NCBI RefSeq assembly: GCF_024868665.1
Contig: NC_079910.1
Location: 11,899,048 to 11,963,047 of the forward strand
Reading direction: 5' to 3'
DNA length: 64,000 nucleotides
From: Triplophysa rosa
Lineage: Eukaryota > Chordata > Actinopteri > Cypriniformes > Nemacheilidae
In this document: positions 11,220 through 23,600 of the stretch, piece by piece
How the letters are laid out: each line of letters opens with the position of its first letter
Position numbering within the stretch: position 1 is the first letter of the stretch
Notes under the pieces: model-generated
The model's database searches: none
Seen by the model: only the letters and a program-made list of their open reading frames with translations
Told to the model about the DNA's origin: nothing
Position numbers and translations under genes: made by a program

Positions 11220-11661
11220 GATTGACAGGTATTTTAGCTAATTAAATGACATAATGGTTTGGGCAGGACTATTTAATCCTTCTAGACCAATAAACAAACC
11301 TTAAATGAAATATTCGATGACTGGCATAGGACTGAACATATCAAATGAAAGAGAACGGGCCAGTCAAGCCCGTAAATCCGGTGTTCTGCCAATTTATGCA
11401 TCCCTATCAAATTTTGCTACCTCCATACAAAACAGGACTAACCCCTCCCCCAACCCAACCTTGCATGTGGAAAACAAGTCCTTTAAAAAAGATTATATTG
11501 GTAGACAAAACGTGTAAGTACCGCACCTATGTTGATCACAGAGATTATTTTTTGCGATCTTCCAAGTGTATGGCCTTCAAAACTACGTCACCCCAGCAGC
11601 ACTTGTCCTTCGCGACCTTAATGACCACACAATGCAGTTTGTTTGTGTTCATGCATATAAT

Positions 11662-11940
11662 TTAAGGTCTTTGCACATACAGTCCGAAATTTTCGTATGC
11701 GGTTTTTCGTATTTGACTCTCGTTTGTACGGTGTCTCTGAATTGTTATAAAAGGCCACTCAAAATGCTTGATACAGATGCGAAAACGCAGAAAGTCGAAC
11801 CCGGTCCGAATTTTGTTATGACGGACGAAAATATCGGAGGCGGTGTGTAAATGTGATTGACACAACGTGAGGTCGTATTTATTTTTTAACGTGCAGAAAT
11901 TTCGGACGCAAATTTCGGACTCAATGTGCAATGGGTTTAA
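11662..11940. mobile_element. TTAA-flanked MITE (copy 1)
   Basis: TTAA at 11662-11665 and 11937-11940. Inner inverted ends share TTGCACAT followed by AGTCCGAAATTT; GTCCGAAATTT is repeated again near the right end. Frames over this stretch on both strands are by-products of the inverted repeat. Confidence 0.65.
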
Positions 11941-12310
11941 GATTTACGTAATTTTATCATAGGGTGTTGTACTAAACGCAATAAGGCTTTACTTGAAAAT
12001 ACAACTCTGTTTACTTTTTAACAACTTTGTAGACTGTATGCGCCATCATTTACATCTCGCCTAGTTAAAGGTGTCTGCTGAATAAATGCTAATAATCTTG
12101 TTTATTGTAAGTTTCCAGAATGTCAGTAATGCTTGCATCATGACTGTATTATACAGAAATAAAATGTTTACAACAAAACAGTATTTCAGTATAGTATATC
12201 CTTATAAAACATAAATAAAACACAATTTCATTCAGTAAATGTCCTAAAAACCCATTTTTACTTAACACAACTTTCAAGTGAATGGAAGTTTTAACATTGA
12301 AAATGAGAAA

Positions 12311-12312
<2 letters not shown>

Positions 12313-12344
<32 letters not shown>

Positions 12345-12345
12345 G

Positions 12346-12395
<50 letters not shown>

Positions 12396-12495
12396 CACAC
12401 ACACACATATATATATACACACATATATATACACACACACATATATATACAGTATATACACACACACATAAATATATATATATATATACACACAC

Positions 12496-12526
<31 letters not shown>

Positions 12527-12562
12527 TATATATATATATATATACACTATACAGTATATACA
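12313..12562. repeat. compound (TA)n/(CA)n microsatellite (copy 1)
   Basis: About 250 bp of alternating TATA and CACA blocks. All six-frame translations of it (Tyr-Ile, His-Thr, Cys-Val repeats, up to 150 residues with flanks) are low-complexity artefacts. Confidence 0.97.
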
Positions 12563-12719
12563 CTTTGAAATTATAGTATAAGAAAAGCCCAGAAGTACCA
12601 TTTATAAACATTACAGAGTAAGACAGTCAATAATTATACAACGCAGAGCAGCAGTGACATTTTAATAGACTATTTACTTAACAGTCAACATTTTCCACAA
12701 TATAATTTCCAGAGCCCTT

Positions 12720-12720
12720 N
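12720..12720. other. assembly gap (single N)
   Basis: One undetermined base lies exactly at the junction between the two copies of the 1,918-bp duplication. Confidence 1.
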
Positions 12721-13580
12721 TGAAAAACCCGGTTTCATATAATATACTATAAAATAACGTGGAACATGTTGGATTATATAAGTGCCAAGTTAATAATTAA
12801 ACGTACATAACAAGCATGTAAAACTATTAAAACCGAATCATAAATATTTGAGCAAGTAAACCGTAACGTGGCATATACTTATGTCTGTCCTCCGGCAGGT
12901 TGATGTCTTCTGGATTTTCTGCTTGAACATTAGGCTGTGGTGCAACAGGATACAAATATCTGTCAATTGTTTGCATTTTAATAAGACTCTTTCTTTCGCG
13001 TTTCTGCCTATCACGTTTAAGTTTTCTTTTCAGCAAATCACGATAGATCCTCTCCGCCATTTCTAACAGCGTCATATGCAGACAGGTTTCAACGGTGGAC
13101 ATCGCGACCTCTAATAACCAATCAGCAAACACCCACATGATTGACAGGTATTTTAGCTAATTAAATGACATAATGGTTTGGGCAGGACTATTTAATCCTT
13201 CTAGACCAATAAACAAACCTTAAATGAAATATTCGATGACTGGCATAGGACTGAACATATCAAATGAAAGAGAACGGGCCAGTCAAGCCCGTAAATCCGG
13301 TGTTCTGCCAATTTATGCATCCCTATCAAATTTTGCTACCTCCATACAAAACAGGACTAACCCCTCCCCCAACCCAACCTTGCATGTGGAAAACAAGTCC
13401 TTTAAAAAAGATTATATTGGTAGACAAAACGTGTAAGTACCGCACCTATGTTGATCACAGAGATTATTTTTTGCGATCTTCCAAGTGTATGGCCTTCAAA
13501 ACTACGTCACCCCAGCAGCACTTGTCCTTCGCGACCTTAATGACCACACAATGCAGTTTGTTTGTGTTCATGCATATTAT

Positions 13581-13859
13581 TTAAGGTCTTTGCACATACA
13601 GTCCGAAATTTTCGTATGCGGTTTTTCGTATTTGACTCTCGTTTGTACGGTGTCTCTGAATTGTTATAAAAGGCCACTCAAAATGCTTGATACAGATGCG
13701 AAAACGCAGAAAGTCGAACCCGGTCCGAATTTTGTTATGACGGACGAAAATATCGGAGGCGGTGTGTAAATGTGATTGACACAACGTGAGGTCGTATTTA
13801 TTTTTTAACGTGCAGAAATTTCGGACGCAAATTTCGGACTCAATGTGCAATGGGTTTAA
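13581..13859. mobile_element. TTAA-flanked MITE (copy 2)
   Basis: Same element as at 11662-11940, shifted by 1,919. One A/T substitution lies just before the left terminus, at 13578. Confidence 0.65.
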
Positions 13860-14229
13860 GATTTACGTCATTTTATCATAGGGTGTTGTACTAAACGCAA
13901 TAAGGCTTTACTTGAAAATACAACTCTGTTTACTTTTTAACAACTTTGTAGACTGTATGCGCCATCATTTACATCTCGCCTAGTTAAAGGTGTCTGCTGA
14001 ATAAATGCTAATAATCTTGTTTATTGTAAGTTTCCAGAATGTCAGTAATGCTTGTATCATGACTGTATTATACAGAAATAAAATGTTTACAACAAAACAG
14101 TATTTCAGTATAGTATATCCTTATAAAACATAAATAAAACACAATTTCATTCAGTAAATGTCCTAAAAACCCATTTTTACTTAACACAACTTTCAAGTGA
14201 ATGGAAGTTTTAACATTGAAAATGAGAAA

Positions 14230-14231
<2 letters not shown>

Positions 14232-14263
<32 letters not shown>

Positions 14264-14264
14264 G

Positions 14265-14314
<50 letters not shown>

Positions 14315-14414
14315 CACACACACACATATATATATACACACATATATATACACACACACATATATATACAGTATATACACACACACATAAATATATATAT
14401 ATATATACACACAC

Positions 14415-14445
<31 letters not shown>

Positions 14446-14481
14446 TATATATATATATATATACACTATACAGTATATACA
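14232..14481. repeat. compound (TA)n/(CA)n microsatellite (copy 2)
   Basis: Identical in length and block order to 12313-12562. Such tracts usually differ in length even between alleles, which argues for a very recent or artificial duplication. Confidence 0.97.
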
Positions 14482-14638
14482 CTTTGAAATTATAGTATAA
14501 GAAAAGCCCAGAAGTACCATTTATAAACATTACAGAGTAAGACAGTCAATAATTATACAACGCAGAGCAGCAGTGACATTTTAATAGACTATTTACTTAA
14601 CAGTCAACATTTTCCACAATATAATTTCCAGAGCCCTT

Positions 14639-14988
14639 GAGAGAGAGAGTTGCATCAACAGTTTTTTTCACCACAATGGAGGTTCGTGGAGTCTCTCAAT
14701 AGTTGCCGGAAGTTACTAGTAATGCATAGAGCTGTGGCTAAACTGACCGATTGTGGTGAAATTTTAACCCATTTTTTTAACCCGACGCAAGTAATTTAAT
14801 TAATACAAAATGAAAGAAATAAAGCATTTAATGAGAAAACATAACTTCCTAGAACTATCTGAAGGCTCCATGAATCATGTGACACGTGATTCATGTGTCA
14901 CATGAATCTGAGAATTTCTATCCAATATTGACATACATGTTCTGTTCTCAGCTTTTAAAAATGACTACAATAAACTCCCTTTATATTC
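14639..14988. other. region 3' of the fkbpl-like gene; nested short palindromes
   Basis: No gene was seen. At 14869-14909 overlapping palindromes occur, including GATTCATGTG followed one base later by its inverse CACATGAATC. I checked the minus strand here for a SECIS-type element because of the TGA in the neighbouring gene; no plausible one was found. Confidence 0.5.
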
Positions 14989-14994
14989 TTTATT
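14989..14994 (-). terminator. candidate polyA signal AATAAA of the fkbpl-like gene
   Basis: AATAAA on the minus strand begins two bases after the TAG stop of the fkbpl-like frame. If used, the 3' untranslated region would be only a few tens of bases long. A more distal signal is not obvious in the next 250 bases. Confidence 0.4.
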
Positions 14995-14996
14995 TC

Positions 14997-16227
14997 CTAG
15001 TTAAACATCTTGCTTAGCCTTTGACCAAGTTTATTATTCAAGTCTTTTAATCTGGAGTTGACTTGTTTTAAAGCAGTGCGAGCTGATACAGAATCAGGTT
15101 GCAGTTCCAGTATCTTTCCAAAGGCCTCACGGGCATCCTCTAATTCCCCAAGCTGCATACAAGCTTGCCCAAGCCGGTACCAAGCCTTAGTGCTCGCTGG
15201 GTTCAGCTCAGTCGCTTTCATACCGCTGTCTCTGGCTTTATGAAGCTGGCCTAGCTTAAACTGTCACAAAGATAGATTGGAGTGAAGTTCTGCTTTTACA
15301 GTTTTATACTCCTCGTCAGCAGGTGTATGGGAGTCACCAGAGTTTTTTGCCTCCTCCTTTTCACCACCATTGGGTGATGCCAAAGCAGTATCATTATCTT
15401 CATCCACACCTTCTTTAGACTTTTCTGCCTCTGTATTTCTCCGGGTCTGGACCTGTAAAGTTATTGCCAGTTTTACAGCTCTGCAGTAGCAGTCTGCTGC
15501 CCCCCAGATATCTCCATTCCCAAACCGCTGACCACCCCTTTGCTTGTGAGACTGCACCCAAGCCCATTTCTCTCCCGGTGTCATCTGCCATGACTCTTGC
15601 CCAGAGGTTAATGAGTGTAGCTGAAGCGTAAAGCAGATAAACTGCTGAGACAATCCCTCTCCTGTTGTACTTTTAGTTTGGGGACCATTAGCATCACTGC
15701 CTGTTGCATTGGAAGTCTTGGCATTCCAGGCACGTATTGTGAACTGCAAGGAGAAAAGCAACATATGACAGAATATTACACATACATATTACATTTTGCA
15801 CATACTGTATTAAATAAACCAGCATTACCCTTACCACACACATCTCTCCAGCCTTCATCCCTTCCAGGCAACCCTCTATAATGTCACACTGTCCCTCTCC
15901 AATACGCAACAAAAACCACTCATCCAATGGGACCTGAAGTACAGAATCCTGGGAGCGAGGATATGAGGTAGTCTGCTCACTCGAATCAGCAAAGGCTGTT
16001 GATTCATGCTCATTAGAATAAGTTTGTAGTGTGTTTTCCTCTGCCACACTCTTTCTTCGCACTTTTAGTTTACAAAGTGACCCCATTGTGGGCGTAATGT
16101 CCCCTCGTAGTCTTGGTCCAAGCCACCTTCGGTACACCTCCCACAGACCACTAGGACACGAGGAGATCCATGAGGACTCAGCTGGCACATGATCAACTTG
16201 TTTTTCAGGCACTTGGACTGTTGTCAT
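14997..16227 (-). CDS. fkbpl: FKBP-like TPR co-chaperone, two exons, with one in-frame TGA
   Basis: Exon 1 is 16227-15835 (131 codons, start ATG at 16225-16227) and exon 2 is 15743-14997; the GTAAGG donor and CTCCTTGCAG acceptor join in phase 0. The frame is 379 codons before TAG, against about 349 residues in human FKBPL. Residues ~95-140 are a degenerate FKBP-like segment (GEGQCDIIEGCLEGMKAGE). TPR-type repeats follow, ending in TELNPASTKAWYRLGQACMQ, ELEDAREAFGKILELQPDS and a final LSKMFN. Codon 291 (15264-15266) is TGA exactly where the TPR consensus HSNLSL-C-QFKLGQ calls for cysteine; coding resumes perfectly after it. FKBPL family members bind HSP90 and stabilise p21; they are cytosolic/nuclear and lack isomerase activity. 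A non-coding 5' exon is likely, since acceptor-like TTTGTTAG precedes the start. It is transcribed divergently from pard6b. Confidence 0.78.
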
Positions 16228-17613
16228 GACAAAAACTTCTAACAAATCTTCAGTATTTACCTTTAAAATCGAAGGAAAAATATTACTGACAGTAAAAAAC
16301 AATAGCATGATTAAGCAAAGAAACAAGTAGTAGGCAAAGCCTGATTTACGAAAATAGCTTGAAATGAACAATATTGCTCATGATCTTTCACAAAAGCATT
16401 TATATTACGTTTCTATTAATATTTTCGAGCAAGGTTTCATCAGCACATGTGTTGACTATCACGACACCTGTCATTACTGTGCTGCAATCTCAATTTTAAA
16501 ACATGTTACATAATATATTCGGACTACATATATATTTCTACTGGACAAAGTTGAAAACCTTCACTAAAATATAATAAACGCGTTTACCTACTGTATGTCT
16601 TTGCTATTGACAGACTCTCTTCCTCCACAGTAAAAATTGCACGATGAAAGTCTTTTATCGCCCTCTACAGGTACGGCATAGCATAAACATCAACTTCTCT
16701 AATCTTGACACCAGATGGCGCTATTCGATGCTACATGTTTTGATGCAGTTTATTTTATTTTACATAAAATATCAGCTGCTGAAAATTATGATTAACCGAC
16801 TAGATACATATTATAAATACAAAATAGCGTGCAAAATGAGATGTAATTAGTAGTGTTAATTGAGTTGCATTTGTTTTTGACATATGCATTTAAAATCCTT
16901 TGTTTGCAGTCTGTTGCTGATCTTCCAAAAGCAAACATTTAAATGTAAAACATGATGTGTGACTGAACTAATACAGAGTAATTTTACATATTCTGTTTTT
17001 TCACTATATGAGTAAAGAGGAGTAAAATGTCAGTATAAAGTTGATAAAGATGTCACGGGCACATTAATTTTCTGTGAGTGGAAAAATGAGCTTTTTCTAT
17101 TTCTACCAAAACAAAAAACCAGTACAATATTGCGCAATATACAATAGTACAGTAATTGTTTCACATAATCACTGTAACATGGAACTTTGATAGTTTATAT
17201 TACATGTTACTACATAATTGCCGTGTTTACGTGGTATTCATTTTTTTCTAATTAAAGGGACAGGGGCTGGTAATGTGTGTGCCGCTACGTACAACAACGA
17301 GTCCCCTTCGTGGCCAGAGGTGACGCGCTTGACAGAGCGTCTTTTTACGTTGTGTTTCCTGGGTGCATGCAGCGTCACAGAAAGGCCGTCCAGTACTGTG
17401 TGGCAGAGCGTGGGTGAGTGCGTTTGTGTGCATGTGAGAGGCAGGGTTAGAGCAGAGTTTCGGAGCACGTTCAGTTGACAGGCGTCGCCGTTGCTACTCG
17501 ACTCGGATAACAATACAAGCGAAGGCACGGAGTTGTCGCTACTCGCGAGATACGCGCCTTTAACCGGATTAAACCCAGAAAAGCCGTTTTGGAGGGATCC
17601 GAGCTGAAGGCGG
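16228..17613. promoter_or_regulatory. intergenic region between divergent fkbpl-like gene and pard6b
   Basis: About 1.4 kb hold the 5' ends of both genes. Two CTCF-core-like strings occur, CGCCCTCTACAGG near 16660 (inverse) and CCAGATGGCGC near 16711. From about 17270 the sequence becomes GC- and CpG-richer, as expected of the pard6b promoter and 5' UTR. No TATA box was assigned. Confidence 0.45.
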
Positions 17614-17673
17614 ATGAGCGCAGCCCCGCGGGAGGGCAAGTGTGTTTCTGTGGAGGAGTCCAGCTTGCGAAAG

Positions 17674-20600
17674 ATGAACAAAAACCACCGAGTGCCGAGC
17701 AACCGAACTCTGAACGCCGTGGAGGTGAAGAGCAAGGTGCGTGTAGCCTACGGGCCAATTACTTTCTTTAGTCTGTACAGAACATACGAATGTTAGAGAT
17801 TTAACGTGAACTTTAGACGTTGAGGTGTGCTTATATGGCCCTTGTAAGTTTTGTCAACCTCGAATTGTGAGTACTCTATAGGATTGCGAGAACACAATTG
17901 CGTATGTAACGTTATATGAGTTTGTGTTGTTATGTTATCTGTTTTGACAGTTACTTATCTCATTTTGTCAGGCGCTTATTCTACGGCAATAGTTAAAATA
18001 TATATTTTCAAGTTGTTATATAAGTGTTACCAAACGAGTCATGCCTGATAGTAACTGAATAGAAAGTCGTTTCTGATCAAGTTAATTTTACCTAGCCTTT
18101 TACTATTTGCTAATAAACAAACTGCTGATCATTTGTCTCTGAAAAGTTTTCCAAACTTGTCCTCCAAAACAAAACACAAGATCAAGTCTGTGGAAATTAA
18201 ATATTGACTGTTCTTGAGCAAGTTAAATCAAACATCAAGCCGCACGTCAGCTCCGTAAAATGTATGCGAAGAAAGCTGTTTGTAAATCGACCTGTATGTC
18301 AAAACACTTTTTCCTCACATGTAGCGTGAACACTAGTTTACAATTGTTACGGGACATAAACATTTAAGCATTACATTTTTAGTATAAATTCTGTCTAAAT
18401 AGTTCAGAATTTCAATTACAAGCTCTTCTGACTGTGGTCTTATAAGTAAGAACAACTTTTTAGACCCCGATTTTGTTCTTATTTTGTTTATACATTTCTC
18501 CGTTTTCTTGTTAATTATTGACAACAACAAAGTCCTAGTCACACTTCCACCAACACAAATATACAGGACTGCTTTGTCATGGACATACCATAATAATCTA
18601 GATCTGACATCCATCACATTATACATAATTTTATAATTTATTACAAGTCATGAAACAATCTAATCTGACCAGTTACCTCTCATTACATTTTTGTAACACA
18701 TTTCTTGCCTGTTATTGTGCTGTGACAATAGGAATATGGTGTTTTAAATGCAGCTATTCTAAATTTAGTTGTTATGAATCAGCTATAGACAATTTAGTTT
18801 CACAGTTTTCTTTAAAGATAAACATATTATTTGTTAACCTATTATGTCTGTGTCAGACATTACAGACAACCATGCATTTGTAGCGTAAGACTCATTATTA
18901 ATAAACGAATACATCTTTTCTGTAGTTACACAGTAACAATATTTGCGTAATAGATTGCTTTCATTCACTTTAATATGTCTTGCTGTTTTTCATATGTATT
19001 GTGTATTGATGTCTGTTCCAGTTTGGAGCAGAATTCAGGCGATTCTCTTTGGACCGGTCCAAGCCGGGACGCTTCGATGAGTTCTACGGCTTGCTCCAGC
19101 ATGTGCACCGGATCCCTAATGTGGACTTGCTCGTGGGTTACGCCGACATCCATGGGGACCTGCTGCCAATCAACAATGATGACAATTACCACAAAGCTAT
19201 ATCCATGGCAGCGCCCCTGCTCCGCCTCTTTCTGCAGCGGAAAGGTGAGGGTTGTGTTTGAAGTGGGTCACTGGTCCCTCACGACCGGTCAAACTTCAAC
19301 TCCATATACCTCTCGCACAGCAAAACTCTGCCTATTTTTTTTGTATCTTTAGTTATATGATCACAGCTCACATCAGTTATAGTTTGTTGGTCAATGAGAA
19401 TATGTACAGCTCTAAAATAGTTGATGATGTGCAAAAAGCTGTTTCAACTGATAACATACGTGGGGGTGATGACTGTGATCCAGGAAGTTGTCAGACCAGA
19501 AGTGGTGGTTTTGTTTATATATCAATGCTATCAGATTATAATGTGACAGTGCCTGCAGTCTCAAGGTACATGTCAGAAAAGTCAGTTTACTGTACGGTTA
19601 TAACATCTCTCATTTTGCAGGCAAAACTCTAATTTAATATTTTAGATACAGAATAAAGGCACTGTTGCCTTTTGATGGGACCCATTTTGTATTTATAACT
19701 TGATGTTGTGTGCTACAGTTTTTATCCCAAGGTATTTTGGAAGTTTGACTTTACATAGTTTTAGTTTGTTGCATAATCCCCCTAATGCTCCTGTGGCCAT
19801 GTGTTTCTTAATTTGGGTTGAACATATTTTGACGTTTACCCCTCACCTAAGTTCACTTAAAGTAGCAGTGTGAAGTTATAGATTTGTCTGGTGACACATG
19901 GGCGTTGATCACCGTTGTGTGTCTTTTTGGTGTGTTGGGCATCCTGTCTGTGGGGTGCCCCATTCTAAGCTGTTTTAGTGTGCCATATGACCTATAGATA
20001 GTACGCCACTTTGTTGGTGGAGATTAGAGGGGTCACTGTGTATCGCTGTGTGTCCTGTGTTTCAATTACACGGTCGACCCTGGCGCCACGCTGTGACCTG
20101 TTTCCATGGCAAGGCTTGTGACATGGAAGCACACATTAAGATCCGCCCACTTTTAAACCTCATGTACACAGAGGCTATGCTGTGTAGCCTAAACGGTACA
20201 TAGATAAAGTTTTATATATATATATATATATAGACAGACAAGTTTTTTTAAGCCTTGTGAGCCTTCCTTCTGTCTACAATTTACAAAGGCAGTGACCAAA
20301 CTGAAACGGGACGTTCTAAGTGACGGATTTGGACTGATTAGCACACTAGCCATGAATAGTGCTCCTCATTTGAAGCATGCTAGAAATATAATCAAATACT
20401 GATTTCAACAGAGTTTGACATTAGTTTGACATGTTCATAATGTAACAGCACCGCAAAGTTCGTTAGTGAAACATATTTATAGCCATTGTTTCACTTGTCT
20501 CCATCTTGGATTAATTTTTTTCCCAGTGCATTCTAGGGTTGCTTTTTCCACATGGATACAGTACATGTGATATTACCCTAACAAGGTATCTGAGTAGAGA

Positions 20601-23600
20601 GTGTAATGTGATCAAGTATCCTATTCACAATGTTTTGTACATCACAGTCTACGATGTGAGTTGAATTCAATGCTTTAAATCACATATATGTGCCCTATAT
20701 TAGGACCGAAAGTAAAGCAAATGTTGTTTTAATGGAATGGGACACATTCAGTGATCAGGGTTAAAGTAGCCGTTACTGTGGTAGGAGCTCACATGGGGGT
20801 TGGGGGTCGGTCTGAGACATTCTTGAGTGGTGCGCTGTGTCTGTGTTTGGAATTCTGGGTTTTGTTCTGTCCTGGTCTGTTTTGCATTTTCAAGTGGCTT
20901 GACTTGAGCTCATCATGCTGGATCTGGCTGTTTGAGTGTAAATGGCATGTGTACATCAAGACACTGCAACAGATGGTTTAAGTGTGTTTCTATAGGTGGC
21001 CTGTCCCACGTTACACGCTCGCTTTTCAGGTTAGCCACAATACGTCAGTCATGCTTGTTTACCTGTTGCCATGGCATCGGTGAAGAGGCCATAGCTGGTT
21101 GGAATTAATGACATAGGATTCTTGAGAGGTGATTGGAGCATGCTGGGATAGCTAGCTACATTCAAAACACACGCAACATTAGCATAGCTGACTGTTGCGG
21201 AGACGTTTTTGCTGGCTTAAAGGGTGTTGGCACCTGTCGGCTATTTGCATCATGTGTTTTCCTGATCAGACATCCTGCTCGCACGCTGATGGGGGGGTCA
21301 CTTTGCTTTGTATTTCGTCTCGCTCTCTTCTCCTCATTCTTTAGTTCATTAGCGACCGATTCCTCTCCTTAATCATGCCCTCGTCTCCTGGTATTCTGCT
21401 CAATTGGTGGAATAGTGAAACTGAGCACGATACCAAAAGCTGATTATTCAGACTGATATCTGCCGATAATGATTCTAAAGATAAAATGAATATTTTCTGT
21501 ATGTTATTAATTCTTATAATGACTATTAATATTGAACATCGAACTGGTGATGTTTCTTAACGTTTTCTACAGAGACAATTTATTGAATTTTCCTGTCCTC
21601 TTTTAATTGACATGATATATCGGCCCTGATGCTTTTATTGACCGATACCGATTATTGGCCGATGCATCTTACGCAACAAAATGTAACAAAATGATGAAAA
21701 TTGTAAAACTAATATTATAAAAAACATAGTTTAGACTGTTAGCCGTAATCAATCATTCAGTCGCTAAACAAAAATTGGATGAGCCATTTCAAATATAACA
21801 AACTTGGTGCCACACACAAATTAGAATTTTCTGTATTGATGTGTCAATTCTCTTTATTACATGGCTCATTTGAATGCTTGATTCTTTGGCCAGTCGCGAC
21901 ATTCCAAGGGTTGTTATTTTCAAATAACAACCGCTCAAAACTAATAACACCCTGTAACCCGGATGCTGCAAATCATTTTGAGATGGGCAGTTTAATATTA
22001 CACAAAAATGTATTATAAATATGTCTTTTAATCACATATATGACATTATATTTACAAATGATTAAACCAATTTGCCTGTTCGTGACGTTTGAACGTAGTT
22101 TCTTACATTAAAACTATCGAAACTAAACGGCTTTTCCTCGCGGAAGGTCTGCATTCGGTAAAAATGAGCTAATAAAATATTTCAAATTCACATTTTATGT
22201 CCAGTTTTTTTCTCATGTGGCAAGTAGCCGTGTAATAAGTGGGATAATGTACAAGCAGCCGGCTGTTATGGCGAAATAAGCCCCTTCAGTGTGATACAAG
22301 ATCCCACTGTCGGGGCTTATTTCTGCGATAATAACCGGCTGCCTGTACATTATCCCTTACATATTACACTCCAATTTACATTCTTAAGTAACCTCATCTT
22401 GCTCTTCATTTACTCATTACTCCCTGTTTCTTTGCTTGCTTTCATGTGTAAATAACATAATTGTCACTTGTAAACAAGTAATCAATTACATGTCTTTCAA
22501 ACTTTACAAAACGAGTCCAACTCTGTTCTCTTTTTTAGTTTCAAATGATTAATTTATGAGTCACTAAATACTATTAGTCTGTGTAATTACACCTGCTGTC
22601 TCAGACTGTTACTTATATTAGCTCCTTCATTACATTTTATTGGATCATTCATTACACGTTATTTCCATTAATTTCATAGTTTTCTCCACATGTGACTTAC
22701 AGAGGTGTGGTTCATGAAAGCATTTCTACGCAGGTGGATAGTTTCATGCCGTGACACATGTTTGAAAACCCAATCACTCGCTGTCTCTTTCGCTTCTCCT
22801 CTGCCTCTTTATTTCCTGAAACCACAAATTTGTTTACTTTTCCATTCATTGAATCAGTGGGCTGAATCAGGGCACAGGGGTGGGTTCGTGTTTTTACTGA
22901 CACCAGTGACGTCTGCAGCTTTTATTGCGGTTTCAGTTTTAGGAGGAGCCGCTTTAATAAAGGAGAGGAATTCCAGGGTCAGAGAATGTCGCGTTGAGAC
23001 AGAAACACTGTTATGTCATTGTGCCGGGGTAGCAGAGCGGAAGCAGAACGGTTTAGGCTACCTGAAAACAAGGTGTATTTTTGAAAGTCACAGGGTTGGT
23101 GTGACCTGAATTCTGCGGTCACACTAGACTTTTAGAATGCAAACTTGTACTATATGTACAAATGTACTATATGTTTCATTATATTTAATAATGGCACTAA
23201 ACAATATGATTTGTATTTGGTTAACTACATCTAAACTTCGTCATAGTCCAGAGATTGCAATTTATTTCATTGTTTTGCCTATATTTCACATCACTGAAAT
23301 TGTAAGATTATGATGCGGCTGACAGAGAGGCTTGTGACCCTGGCCATGAGATTTACCCACATTTGGCCTTTGGCTTAAAGGGGTAGTTTACCCCAAAATG
23401 AACTCTTTGGCATCATTTACTCTCCCTCAAGTGGTTCCAGATCTGTGTAAATTTTGTTGTTCTGCTGAACATAAAGAAAGTTTGTAACCGAACAGTAATG
23501 GGGCACTATTGACTACCATAGTAGGAAAAAAACTAATATGCTAGCAGTGTTGGGTAAGTTACTCTGAAAAAGTAATTAATTACTAGTTACAGATTCAATA

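Larger units (their letters stand above)
10802..12719. repeat. first copy of a 1,918-bp segment duplicated across an N
   Basis: Every base from 10802 to 12719 aligns without gaps to 12721-14638 at a constant offset of 1,919. I found four substitutions: 10817 T/C, 11659 A/T, 11950 A/C and 12136 C/T (first copy/second copy). The complex TA/CA microsatellite has the same length in both. A single N at 12720 separates them. This is best read as two haplotypes of one locus laid end to end by the assembler. Confidence 0.93.
12721..14638. repeat. second copy of the duplicated 1,918-bp segment
   Basis: Gap-free alignment to 10802-12719 with about 99.8 per cent identity. It carries the same inner features shifted by 1,919: an open frame at 12827-13138 on the minus strand, a TTAA MITE at 13581-13859 and a microsatellite at 14232-14481. 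Sequence after 14638 (GAGAGAGAG) is absent after the first copy, where the N stands. Confidence 0.93.

Noticed and set aside
12149..12611. Open frames up to 150 residues on both strands (and their twins at 14068-14530)
   Set aside because: They translate the TA/CA microsatellite into Tyr-Ile, His-Thr and Cys-Val repeats; low-complexity artefacts.
14640..14996. A possible SECIS element downstream of the TGA-containing fkbpl-like gene
   Set aside because: The ATGAATCA...TGATTCAT palindrome has too short a helix and no apical AA; it does not fit the SECIS core, and a polyA signal lies before it.
22705..23109. 134-residue plus-strand frame in pard6b intron 2
   Set aside because: No domain-like pattern, no splice context and no similarity that I recognise; consistent with chance in a GC-richer stretch.
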